The notes below the pieces were generated by a model. That model worked only from the letters and a program-made list of their open reading frames with translations, had not been told where the DNA came from and ran no database searches. Below are positions 8,920 to 17,412 of a stretch of DNA of 32,217 nt, in pieces. The DNA comes from Tissierellia bacterium (lineage in GTDB: Bacteria > Bacillota > Clostridia > Tissierellales > Tissierellaceae), in NCBI GenBank assembly GCA_012521625.1, contig JAAYLY010000023.1, positions 1 through 32,217 of the forward strand. Reading direction: 5' to 3'. The position numbers and the translations under genes were made by a program. The stretch's first letter is position 1. Every line of letters starts with the position of its first letter.

Positions 8920-10551
8920 TTATTCTAGTGAAAATATATAGTAGTAAAGCGGTTGACCTCCGTATAATAATTCTATATCTATATCTGAATATTTATCTTC
9001 CAATAGTTCAGCTAGTTCCTTGGCTTTTTCTTCTTCCAGATCTTCACCATAGAAGATTGTAATGATGGAGATATCATCATTAATCATATTTTCCATTAAT
9101 TTTTCGGCCACTTCATTTATTTCCTTTCCAGCAGTAATAATGTCTCCATTGGCCAATCCTATGATGTCATCCTTCTTGATGGTATTATTCTTATATTCAG
9201 TATCCCTAACGGCAAAGGTTACCTGGCCTGTTAAGACATTGCCAATATTCTCCTTCATGTTCTCTATATTCTCTTCCACTGAAGCACTTTCATCAAAGGC
9301 CAATAGGGCAGCTATACCTTCAGGTATAGTCCTAGTAGGTAGGACTATTACATTTCTAGAACTAAGCTCCTTAGTCTGCTCTGCCGCCAGGATTATATTT
9401 TTATTATTGGGAAGGACGAATACATTCTTCCCTTCCGTATTTTCAATAGCCCTTAGGATGTCCTCAGTACTAGGATTCATGGTCTGGCCACCTGGAACGA
9501 TGCCTTCCACCTGTAGCTCCCTAAAAACTTCATCTATACCTTCCCCTATGGAAATGGCCACAAAGGAGTATTCCTTAGTAACCTCCTTCTTTCCTTCCCC
9601 TTCCATATTCTCAAGTTCTTCCCTAAGGAGTACCTCCTCATGCTGGTAACGCATGTTGTCTATCTTTATATCGCTAAGCTCTCCAATGGCCAGCCCCTTT
9701 TCTAAGACCAGGCCTGGGTTATTAGTATGAATATGGACCTTTATAATTCCATCTCCACCTACTACCAAGAGGGAGTCGCCAAAGGAGCTTAGTTCTTCCC
9801 TAAGAGCCTCTATATTACTATCTCCATTTATCATAAATTCAGTGCAGTAGCCAAATTCTATATCTCCCTCTACAGTTTCCTTCCTTACCACTGTCGGTTC
9901 AGCTACTACTTCCCCTTCTTCAGTATAGTCCTCTATACCTGCTAGGGAATTATAGATTCCTGTTATAAAAAACATCAGTCCCTTACCACCAGCATCAACT
10001 ACGCCAGCCTGCTTTAAAACTGGTAGCATATCTGGGGTCTTATCTAGGGTTGTATTTCCATGTTCAATGACCTTTTCTAAAAAAGTAAGAATATCCTTTT
10101 CTTTTTTGGATAATTTTAGGGCATATTCACCCATTTCCCTTGCAACCGTAAGTATTGTTCCCTCAGTTGGTTTCATTACTGCCTTGTAGGCAGTATCAGC
10201 TGCTTGTTTTAATCCTTCTGCAAAAGTTTTTACATCTATTTCAGTCTTTCCTTTAATTCCTGTTGCAAATCCTCTAAAAAGCTGGGATAAGATTACACCA
10301 GAGTTACCCCTAGCCCCCATTAGAGAACCCTGACTAGCTGCCAAGGCTATCATATAGGTATCATCACTTGCTTCCTTACTGGCCTGCTTTACAGCAGACT
10401 TAACAGTCAGCGACATATTAGTACCCGTATCTCCATCGGGAACAGGGAAAACATTTAAGGAGTTAACCTCCTCCTTATTCTTTTCTAGAAGACCTGCACC
10501 AGCAATTAAAGCCTTCTTAAACAGATCTCCCTTTATAACCTCTATCTTCAA
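8920..10551 (-). CDS. fakA: DAK2-domain fatty acid kinase catalytic subunit (FakA/YloV family)
   Basis: 543 aa; LNVFPVPDGDTGTNMSLT, GARGNSGVILSQLFRGF, VDAGGKGL; adjacent to asp23-like gene as in Firmicutes; TTG start. Confidence 0.93.
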   Translation of the reverse strand: MKIEVIKGDLFKKALIAGAGLLEKNKEEVNSLNVFPVPDGDTGTNMSLTVKSAVKQASKEASDDTYMIALAASQGSLMGARGNSGVILSQLFRGFATGIKGKTEIDVKTFAEGLKQAADTAYKAVMKPTEGTILTVAREMGEYALKLSKKEKDILTFLEKVIEHGNTTLDKTPDMLPVLKQAGVVDAGGKGLMFFITGIYNSLAGIEDYTEEGEVVAEPTVVRKETVEGDIEFGYCTEFMINGDSNIEALREELSSFGDSLLVVGGDGIIKVHIHTNNPGLVLEKGLAIGELSDIKIDNMRYQHEEVLLREELENMEGEGKKEVTKEYSFVAISIGEGIDEVFRELQVEGIVPGGQTMNPSTEDILRAIENTEGKNVFVLPNNKNIILAAEQTKELSSRNVIVLPTRTIPEGIAALLAFDESASVEENIENMKENIGNVLTGQVTFAVRDTEYKNNTIKKDDIIGLANGDIITAGKEINEVAEKLMENMINDDISIITIFYGEDLEEEKAKELAELLEDKYSDIDIELLYGGQPLYYYIFSLE

Positions 10552-10569
10552 GTATAGTACCTCCTTAAA

Positions 10570-10926
10570 CTACTTTCCTACTCTTATTCCTTGAACATGG
10601 ACGTTGATTTGATCTACATTAAATCCTGTAAGCTTTTCCACATTGAACTTTACCCGTTCGATGATGTTTTCCGCTACAACTGATATCTTAACTCCATATT
10701 CTAATATTACATGTAAATCAATATTCAATTTATCATCTTTAGTATATACCTTAATTCCCTTAGTTAAATTTTCCCATTTAAGTAATTCAAAAAATCCATC
10801 TGCAGCATTTTTAGATGCCATTCCTACGATACCGTAACTTTCCATAGCAGATACACCAGCAATGGTAGCAATAACACTATCATCTACAACTATGGCGCCT
10901 AAATCAGTAAGGGTTTTAGCTGGCAT
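10570..10926 (-). CDS. Asp23/Gls24 family envelope stress response protein (YloU-like)
   Basis: 118 aa; IVVDDSVIATIAGVSAMESYGIVGMA..., VHVQGIRV. Confidence 0.93.
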   Translation of the reverse strand: MPAKTLTDLGAIVVDDSVIATIAGVSAMESYGIVGMASKNAADGFFELLKWENLTKGIKVYTKDDKLNIDLHVILEYGVKISVVAENIIERVKFNVEKLTGFNVDQINVHVQGIRVGK

Positions 10927-11027
10927 TGAATCTCCTCCTTGTTTAAGAATACCAATACAGATATTCTACAATATTTCTTTTAATAGTTCAACTAAATCTA
11001 CTTAATAAAGATTATATCACATTATAG

Positions 11028-11057
11028 TTGCATTTATATAAGATTTTATGTTAGAAT
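11028..11057 (+). promoter_or_regulatory. Candidate promoter of rpmB (TTGCAT-18-TAGAAT)
   Basis: TTGCAT 11028-11033, 18-nt spacer, TAGAAT 11052-11057, about 75 nt upstream of rpmB. Confidence 0.45.
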
Positions 11058-11135
11058 ATAATTTGTTATTATAGAGAAATAGAGAATTAGATTAAATTTT
11101 GAAGATTTCTCGCATGCATTAAGGAGGTGTTTATG

Positions 11136-11327
11136 GTGGCAAGAGTTTGCGATATATGCGGAAAAGGAAAGCAATATGGAAATAAGGTTACTTTCTCAAA
11201 TAAGAAGATTTCAAAAAGTTGGTTACCTAACATTAGAAGGGTAAGAGCAGAAATCGATGGAACTGTAAAAAGAATAAATGCTTGTACTAGATGCTTAAGA
11301 TCTGGTTACGTTAAAAGGGCATTATAA
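11136..11327 (+). CDS. rpmB: 50S ribosomal protein L28
   Basis: MARVCDICGKGKQYGNKVTFSNKKISKSWLPNIRRVRAEIDGTVKRINACTRCLRSGYVKRAL. The GTG start at 11136 is favoured by AGGAGG at 8-nt spacing and the usual MARV N-terminus; an in-frame ATG lies at 11133. Confidence 0.95.
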   Translation: MARVCDICGKGKQYGNKVTFSNKKISKSWLPNIRRVRAEIDGTVKRINACTRCLRSGYVKRAL

Positions 11328-11345
11328 TCAGTCGGGAAAGGCATA

Positions 11346-11371
11346 AGGCTACCAAGATATCTTGGTAGCCT
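11346..11371 (+). terminator. Terminator of rpmB (perfect palindrome)
   Basis: aggctaccaagatatcttggtagcct is a perfect 26-bp palindrome followed by attttaaat; also covers the stop of the convergent small ORF. Confidence 0.75.
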
Positions 11372-11543
11372 ATTTTAAATATAAGAGTATTCCCATTAAG
11401 ATTAGACCTAGTCCAACTAGAAAGAGCAAAAAAGTAGTACTCATAACGTTGATAATGATCATCAAACCAATGATCCCCAGTGTGATTCCTACGATCCGCC
11501 GCATCTTCTGCTTATTCCGATGGCCGTGAAAATACCTTCTCAT
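11370..11543 (-). CDS. Small two-TM hydrophobic membrane protein of unknown function
   Basis: MRRYFHGHRNKQKMRRIVGITLGIIGLMIIINVMSTTFLLFLVGLGLILMGILLYLK; ATG at 11543 with GGGGAG RBS upstream (the ORF track extends to GTG at 11552). Confidence 0.65.
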   Translation of the reverse strand: MRRYFHGHRNKQKMRRIVGITLGIIGLMIIINVMSTTFLLFLVGLGLILMGILLYLK

Positions 11544-11614
11544 AACCAACACTCCCCAATACCTTTATATTATCTTATTCAGTTGGGGAGGAATAGTTAC
11601 TAATAGAAGCTTAA

Positions 11615-12256
11615 TTAATCGAAGGATTGAAAGACTAAAGCTTCTCCCTTCTTTAGCTCTATAAAGCCGTAGGAATCTACCACTTCATTACTTACTCCCA
11701 GGGTAGAGCCAAATTCTATGTATTCATCCTCCAAGGGATACTTAAAGCCCTTTAAGCTTACAATAATCCCCTCATCATTTATGGGGATAATGGAGACGAA
11801 TTGCTTCTCACTCTTTTTAACCCTGAACTTATCCACTACTAAATTTACCATATTATTATCATCTACTATAGTTAGCCTAACCCCATCCCTATTAAACCGC
11901 CTTAAAAGGAACAGATTGGCCATGGTATGGTCCAATCTAGAACCAGTACCCCCTGTAAGGGTAATATCCGTAAAACCCCTTTCAATTAGATAGATTATTG
12001 CCAGTTCAGTATCTGTATTATCCTTAATGGAGGGAAACCTTTCTACCCTAACATTATTTTCCCTTATATAGGCCACTCCCTCCCTACTGATGGAGTCAAA
12101 ATCCCCCAGTAGAAGATGGGGGATTTTCCCAAGCTTCATAATATGGTCCAAGCCCCCATCAGCACAGAGGATATAATCATTTTCAGCTATTAAACTCTTA
12201 AGTATACTATAATCATTGATCCTACCACTAGAAATTATTAATCCCTTCAATATCAT
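11615..12256 (-). CDS. thiN: Thiamine pyrophosphokinase
   Basis: 213 aa; CADGGLDHIMKLGKIPHLLLGDFDSI, KDNTDTELAI, TGGTGSRLDHTMANL; downstream of thiT and TPP riboswitch. Confidence 0.95.
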   Translation of the reverse strand: MILKGLIISSGRINDYSILKSLIAENDYILCADGGLDHIMKLGKIPHLLLGDFDSISREGVAYIRENNVRVERFPSIKDNTDTELAIIYLIERGFTDITLTGGTGSRLDHTMANLFLLRRFNRDGVRLTIVDDNNMVNLVVDKFRVKKSEKQFVSIIPINDEGIIVSLKGFKYPLEDEYIEFGSTLGVSNEVVDSYGFIELKKGEALVFQSFD

Positions 12257-12260
12257 CTTC

Positions 12261-12794
12261 CTATCTAGCTAAAGCTTTATTCAAAGGCTTCCATAGGATA
12301 ATTAGGACTAAAAGTGATATAACTAGCTCGGGTACCAAATATGAACCATTATAAACTATGGAGTAAATCCAGGGGTTTTGGTCCCCAGCATATTCTGCAA
12401 AGAATATGACTCCAGACAGGGTATGGCTTAACATCCTTCCCAAGATACCCAGAGTAACTCCTATAGCAGCCTTACCATAACTACTATTATCCCTTAAATT
12501 TCCCAAACCTGCAAGGCCTAAAAGCCCAAAGGCCATAGGATAATCTAGGACAAATTGTAAGGGATGGTAGAAGTATGGTTTCAATATAAAGTCTAGGATA
12601 CCATATAGGCCCCCCACTGCAATACCTGCCCCCGTTCCCCATCGCATGGCAAATACCATTAAGGGAATCATGCTGCCGGCTGTTATACTTCCTCCATTAG
12701 GTAGGGTATATATTGTTATCCTACCCAAAATGATGGATAAGGCCATCATCATTCCTGCTTCAGTCAACATCCTAGTAGTAAATTTTCCCTTCAT
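12261..12794 (-). CDS. thiT: ECF-type thiamine transporter substrate-binding component
   Basis: 177 aa; GGSITAGSMIPLMVFAMRWG, GILDFILKPYFYHPLQFVLDYPMAFGLLGLAG; behind TPP riboswitch. Confidence 0.95.
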   Translation of the reverse strand: MKGKFTTRMLTEAGMMMALSIILGRITIYTLPNGGSITAGSMIPLMVFAMRWGTGAGIAVGGLYGILDFILKPYFYHPLQFVLDYPMAFGLLGLAGLGNLRDNSSYGKAAIGVTLGILGRMLSHTLSGVIFFAEYAGDQNPWIYSIVYNGSYLVPELVISLLVLIILWKPLNKALAR

Positions 12795-12940
12795 TTTCTA
12801 CCTCCTATTTATAACCCTATTTTTTATATTTATAAAAAATTCATTTAGGCCCATAAGTTTTTTAATCTTATTAAGACCTTAAAAGAACTTTTTAATCTCT
12901 TAAAAAATTTTTTAATATAAATTTTTTAACTACTTTAAAT

Positions 12941-12971
12941 AAAAAAGTCCATTACGTAGGCGTAATGGACT
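12941..12971 (-). terminator. Terminator hairpin of the TPP riboswitch expression platform
   Basis: Perfect 11-bp stem agtccattacg/cgtaatggact (12946-12956 / 12961-12971), 4-nt loop, U-run on the minus strand at 12946-12941. Confidence 0.9.
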
Positions 12972-12985
12972 AAATAGCATTTATT

Positions 12986-13076
12986 CCACACTTCCCTACG
13001 CTAGTATTACCTAGTTCAGGTTATGAGGGTCGGGATTAACATCCTCTCTCAGCCTCCTTGGGCTCCCCTAGTGTTC
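12986..13076 (-). ncRNA. TPP (THI element) riboswitch
   Basis: Minus strand: ..ACACTAGGGGAGCCCAAGGAGGCTGAGAGAGGATGTTAATCCCGACCCTCATAACCTGAACTAGGTAATACTAGCGTAGGGAAGTGT..; conserved GGGG..CTGAGAG..ACC..ACCTGAACTAGGTAATACTAGCGTAGGGAAG core with closing P1 ACACT/AGTGT. Confidence 0.97.
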
Positions 13077-13081
13077 CAATG

Positions 13082-13110
13082 ATTATATATTCACTTGTGT
13101 ATACTTATAA
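13082..13110 (-). promoter_or_regulatory. Candidate promoter of the TPP riboswitch-thiT-thiN transcript (TTATAA-17-TATAAT)
   Basis: Minus strand TATAAT (13082-13087), TTATAA (13105-13110), 17-nt spacer, just upstream of the riboswitch. Confidence 0.55.
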
Positions 13111-13127
13111 TATCATAAAAGGGACTA

Positions 13128-13781
13128 TTAAACAATCAATTTGTTAAATTCTCTGGTTCTTTCTACCACATCTTCTGCTCCAAAGACTTCGCTACCTGCC
13201 ACTAAAAGGTCAGCTCCAGCCTCCACCAGCTCTTTGGCGTTTGAAAGCTTTATGCCCCCATCTACTTCCAGGATGACACCTGGATTTTCCCTATCTATCA
13301 GGTCTCTGGTTGCCCTGATCTTATCCAGCATGGCTGGTATAAAGGATTGTCCACCGAAGCCTGGATTTACACTCATAATTAGGATTAAATCTATGTCCTT
13401 GATGATATATTCTAAAACATCTATGGGGGTGGCAGGATTTAAGGAGACACCAGCCTTTACCCCATGGGACTTAATCTCCTGTATAGTCCTATGCAGGTGG
13501 AGGCTGGCCTCCTGGTGGACTGTTATTATATCAGCACCAGCCTGGACGAAATCCTTAATATACCTTTCAGGCTTTTCTATCATCAGGTGAACATCAAAGA
13601 TTAGGTCGGTAACCTTCCTTAAACTCTTTATAACAGGTATCCCAAAGGATATGTTGGGTACAAAATTTCCATCCATTACATCTAGGTGCAGAAATTCCGC
13701 CCCTCCAACTTTAATCTTCTCTATCTCCTCTTTCAAGTTGGCAAAATCTGCCGACAAGAGGGATGGTGCAAGCTTAGCCAT
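13128..13781 (-). CDS. rpe: Ribulose-phosphate 3-epimerase
   Basis: 217 aa; LAPSLLSADFANLKEEI, FLHLDVMDGNFVPNISFG, MSVNPGFGGQSFIP, EVDGGI. Confidence 0.97.
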   Translation of the reverse strand: MAKLAPSLLSADFANLKEEIEKIKVGGAEFLHLDVMDGNFVPNISFGIPVIKSLRKVTDLIFDVHLMIEKPERYIKDFVQAGADIITVHQEASLHLHRTIQEIKSHGVKAGVSLNPATPIDVLEYIIKDIDLILIMSVNPGFGGQSFIPAMLDKIRATRDLIDRENPGVILEVDGGIKLSNAKELVEAGADLLVAGSEVFGAEDVVERTREFNKLIV

Positions 13782-14657
13782 TTAATACCTCCTAATATTT
13801 CTTACTTCATCTAGTAAAAGCAAATAGTTCTCATATCTTTCCTTATCTATTATACCTTCTTCTACCCTATCCTTAACAGCACAATTAGGTTCCTTATGGT
13901 GTAAGCAGCTTAGGAATCTACAATCTCCTCCGTGCTTATGAATCTCCCTAAAGTAATTCCTTACCTGGCTTTCATCTTCAATAAAATCTAAGTTTAAGGA
14001 GCTAAAGCCGGGAGTATCTAGGATATAACTATCTTCGTCCAGCTCCAATAATTCTATATGCCTAGTAGTATGCCTACCCCTTTTAGTCTTTGAGCTTACC
14101 CTGCCTGTGGCCAGGTTGAACCTACTATCTATGGTATTTAATAGGGTAGACTTACCTACTCCCGATGGGCCGGCCAGGACGCTTATATTATTCTTAAGGC
14201 TATACCTTAACTCCTCTATGCCTATCCCTAACTTACAGCTGGTCAAGATGACCCTGTAACCAGCCCTCCTGTAGATGTCAGCATAATACTCCGCCTTCTT
14301 CTTGTCCAAGTCATATTTGTTTAGGCAGATAATCACATCTAGGCCTTCATATTCGGCCATTAAGAGGAACTTATCCAATAGCCAGCTGTTGATCTTAGGA
14401 TCCTTAATACTCATAACCACTATGGCTTGAGTCACATTGGCCACAGGGGGGCGTAGGAGTTGAGTCTTCCTCTCCTCAATATCTACTATATAGCCTGTGC
14501 CATCCTCTTGGCTGACCCTAATCTTTACCCTATCGCCCACCAGGGGGGTGATTTCTTCATCCCTAAAGACCCCCCTAGCCCTGCTTTCAATAATACCCTC
14601 TTTAGTTTTTACATAGTAAAATCCGCCAATACCTTTAACTATTATACCTTCTAACAT
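13782..14657 (-). CDS. rsgA: Ribosome small subunit-dependent GTPase A
   Basis: 291 aa; NKYDL, LAGPSGVGKSTLLN, DTPGFSSL (circularly permuted GTPase), C-terminal Cys/His zinc cluster CRFLSCLHHKEPNCAV. Confidence 0.97.
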   Translation of the reverse strand: MLEGIIVKGIGGFYYVKTKEGIIESRARGVFRDEEITPLVGDRVKIRVSQEDGTGYIVDIEERKTQLLRPPVANVTQAIVVMSIKDPKINSWLLDKFLLMAEYEGLDVIICLNKYDLDKKKAEYYADIYRRAGYRVILTSCKLGIGIEELRYSLKNNISVLAGPSGVGKSTLLNTIDSRFNLATGRVSSKTKRGRHTTRHIELLELDEDSYILDTPGFSSLNLDFIEDESQVRNYFREIHKHGGDCRFLSCLHHKEPNCAVKDRVEEGIIDKERYENYLLLLDEVRNIRRY

Positions 14658-14666
14658 ACCTCACCC

Positions 14667-16655
14667 TTACTCCGTTATTGTTTGTGAAAATTGATAGATA
14701 TCATCAAAGTATATATCAAACTCAGTACCTACGGTACCCCTTAATTCCAACACTACTTCCCCACCACTATATTTATGTGTCTCCTTATAGATCTGTGCCT
14801 GTACTCCATTTTGCCTTCTAATGATTTTAATCTCCGTCTCTTCCCTATCGCTGAAGGGAGTTAATCTTAGGATTATAGAGCCTTCCCTTGGCCCATAAGT
14901 TGTCTCATCAGCTGGTCCACCTATAGGTTCATCTATAGGCTCATCAGCAGGTTCTTCCACCTGTGCTGGACCTAGGCTGACGTATATATCTACAGCTGTA
15001 TTGGCTTCCAGTTCAGTTCCTGCTTCATAGGACTGCCAGAAGACCTGTCCCGCTGGGGCCTGGTCATGGTGTTCTTCAGTTACGCTACCTACTACTAGGC
15101 CTGCCCTTACAATTTCATTTTGAGCATCTATGGCCTTCTTGCCCACAAGATTTGGCATGGTGACCATCTTGATTTCCTCACCACGGCTTATTACCAGGTG
15201 AACCATGGAATCAGCTGCTATATAGGAAAAGGCTTCAGGCTCCTGCCTCATAACCACATTATTAGGAGTAACATCAGAATACTCATACTTTCTCTGTCCA
15301 ACCCTTAAGCCTGCCTCCAATAGGGCCTGCACTGCATCTTCATAAGTCATATTGACTACTGAAGGTACCCTCACCATATCTTGCCCTTCGCTGATTGTAA
15401 CATCAATGATAAAGCCTTCCTTCACCTTTGAATTCTCCTTGACACTTTGCCAGATTACTAGGCCTGGATCGAATTCAGCACTTGCGGCAGTACCCTTCAC
15501 ATTTAGCCCTAGGCCTAATTCTTCTAGGGTCTGTCTAGCTTCCCTTTCCGTCATACCTATAAGGTTAGGAACGATGACTTCCGCCACATCGAAATAGTCA
15601 TTCAGCTTCAACCAGCCGGCAAAGACTATGGTTACTACTAAGAAGGCTAGCAAAATGGCTAAGAGAATCATTTTAGTTTCGCCCTTATTCTTCTTCCTCT
15701 TTCTTCCTTTAGTTTTTCCTCTAGTAGACATATCATCAACATCCTCTTCTTTAACTATTGATATCATCCTAGTGGCTTGTTCTTCTGTATCTTCATGGGC
15801 AAAGATTGCCGTATCTTCATTATTTTTTATCATCCTCAAATCCCTTAGAAGGGAGTCGGCACTGTCGTATCTATCCCCTTGCCTCTTCTGAACACACTTC
15901 ATGATTATGGCATTTAAACCCCTTGGAATTGAGTTATCCAACTCAATGGGAGGGACTATATCCTCTTGAACGTGTTTTAAGGCAATGGATATAGGACTTT
16001 CACCATCGTAGGGTAGCCTACCCGTAACCATTTCGTACATAACTATCCCTAGGGAATAGATGTCGGATTTTTCGTCTGTATATCCACCCCTGGCCTGTTC
16101 TGGAGAGAAATAGTGAACTGAGCCTAATACATTAGAAGTAGTCGTTAAGGTGGAAGAGCTAGCAGCCCTGGCTATACCAAAATCCGTAACCTTAATCCTA
16201 TTCTCCTGATTTATCATAATATTTTGTGATTTAATATCCCTATGTACTATATGGTTATTATGGGCGTGCCTTAAGGCTTCAGCAATTTGGATGGAATATT
16301 CTATAACTTCATCATAGCTTAGTTTTCCCCTTTCCCTGATCAATTCCTTCAGGGTCTTACCCTGTATATATTCCATTACTATATAATGAATCTGCTTGTT
16401 GTCCATTTCTTCAACGCCCACGTCATAGATATTCATTATGTTAGGGTGTGAAAGACTAGCAGCAGCTTGTGATTCCCTCTTAAATTTCCTAATAAAGTCT
16501 TCATCCTCTAGGAATTCATTTCTTAGGATCTTTATGGCTACATATCGATTTAACAGATGGCATTTGGCCTTATAGACAATGGCCATACCTCCGCCGCCTA
16601 TCTGCTCTAGAATCTCGTATCGACCGCCTAGAATCTTTCCTATCAATCCTGTCAC
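14667..16655 (-). CDS. prkC: Ser/Thr protein kinase with three PASTA repeats (PrkC/StkP family)
   Basis: 662 aa; YEILEQIGGGGMAIVYKA, HRDIKSQNIMI, DFGIARA; TM segment MILLAILLAFLVVTIVFAGWL; three PASTA units; Pro/Glu linker and extra C-terminal domain. Confidence 0.96.
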   Translation of the reverse strand: MTGLIGKILGGRYEILEQIGGGGMAIVYKAKCHLLNRYVAIKILRNEFLEDEDFIRKFKRESQAAASLSHPNIMNIYDVGVEEMDNKQIHYIVMEYIQGKTLKELIRERGKLSYDEVIEYSIQIAEALRHAHNNHIVHRDIKSQNIMINQENRIKVTDFGIARAASSSTLTTTSNVLGSVHYFSPEQARGGYTDEKSDIYSLGIVMYEMVTGRLPYDGESPISIALKHVQEDIVPPIELDNSIPRGLNAIIMKCVQKRQGDRYDSADSLLRDLRMIKNNEDTAIFAHEDTEEQATRMISIVKEEDVDDMSTRGKTKGRKRKKNKGETKMILLAILLAFLVVTIVFAGWLKLNDYFDVAEVIVPNLIGMTEREARQTLEELGLGLNVKGTAASAEFDPGLVIWQSVKENSKVKEGFIIDVTISEGQDMVRVPSVVNMTYEDAVQALLEAGLRVGQRKYEYSDVTPNNVVMRQEPEAFSYIAADSMVHLVISRGEEIKMVTMPNLVGKKAIDAQNEIVRAGLVVGSVTEEHHDQAPAGQVFWQSYEAGTELEANTAVDIYVSLGPAQVEEPADEPIDEPIGGPADETTYGPREGSIILRLTPFSDREETEIKIIRRQNGVQAQIYKETHKYSGGEVVLELRGTVGTEFDIYFDDIYQFSQTITE

Positions 16656-16663
16656 CTCATTTA

Positions 16664-17392
16664 CTAAAATTTAATCACTATTAAAGTGATATTGTCTAAG
16701 CCACCATTTTCCTTTGCCAGACCTACTAACTGCTCACAGGCTTGATTTATATCATCTACTGACTTGACTACATCAATAATAGCATCTTCCTTTACCATGT
16801 TGGATAAACCATCACTGCAGATGATTAAACTATCTCCCTTTTTATATTTGTAGGACTGTATATCCAGTTCAATATCTATGCTTGTCCCCAGGGCCTTAGT
16901 TATTACATTCCGCTGGGGATGTTCTAAGGCCTCCTCCTTAGTTATACTGCCATTTTTAATCAGTTCATTTACTAAGGAATCATCTTCAGTAATCTGCCTT
17001 ATCCCCTTATTATCTATATAATAAGCTCTACTATCCCCAATGTGGCCTATATAGATTTCATCCTTGAAGAGGTATGCCATAGTCAGGGTAGTTCCCATAC
17101 CTGAATACTTTGGTTCATTTAAAGCTTGGAAATAGATCCTTTTATTCGCTTCCTTAAAGGATTCCTCTATGGTCTTAATAACATCCTTTTCATGGCGGAT
17201 CCTCTCCCTATTTTGAAGGAAAATATCCTTAATAGTCTCTACAGCTATACTGCTGGCTATTTCACCAGCCTTATGGCCTCCCATGCCATCTGCTACGATG
17301 AAAAGGGGAAAATCCTCCATATTAGACACAAATAAGGAATCTTGGTTATTTTCCCGTAATAATCCTATGTCTGTTAAGCCACATGCTATCAT
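16664..17392 (-). CDS. prpC: PP2C-family Stp1/PrpC Ser/Thr phosphatase
   Basis: 242 aa; VADGMGGHKAGEIAS, GMGTTL, GHIGDSRAY, ICSDGLSNMV; adjacent to prkC. Confidence 0.96.
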   Translation of the reverse strand: MIACGLTDIGLLRENNQDSLFVSNMEDFPLFIVADGMGGHKAGEIASSIAVETIKDIFLQNRERIRHEKDVIKTIEESFKEANKRIYFQALNEPKYSGMGTTLTMAYLFKDEIYIGHIGDSRAYYIDNKGIRQITEDDSLVNELIKNGSITKEEALEHPQRNVITKALGTSIDIELDIQSYKYKKGDSLIICSDGLSNMVKEDAIIDVVKSVDDINQACEQLVGLAKENGGLDNITLIVIKF

Positions 17393-17412
17393 TATATCAC
17401 CCCGATTAAAAA

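Noticed and set aside
12941-12971. Standalone small-RNA or insertion-sequence inverted repeat reading of the agtccattacg/cgtaatggact stem
   Set aside because: Its position, U-run and the adjacent TPP aptamer make a riboswitch terminator the straightforward explanation.
14930-14975. Short repeated DNA ggttcatctataggctcatc in prkC as a mobile or CRISPR-like repeat
   Set aside because: It encodes the Pro/Glu-rich linker (DEPIDEPIGG) of the kinase and is explained by protein low complexity.
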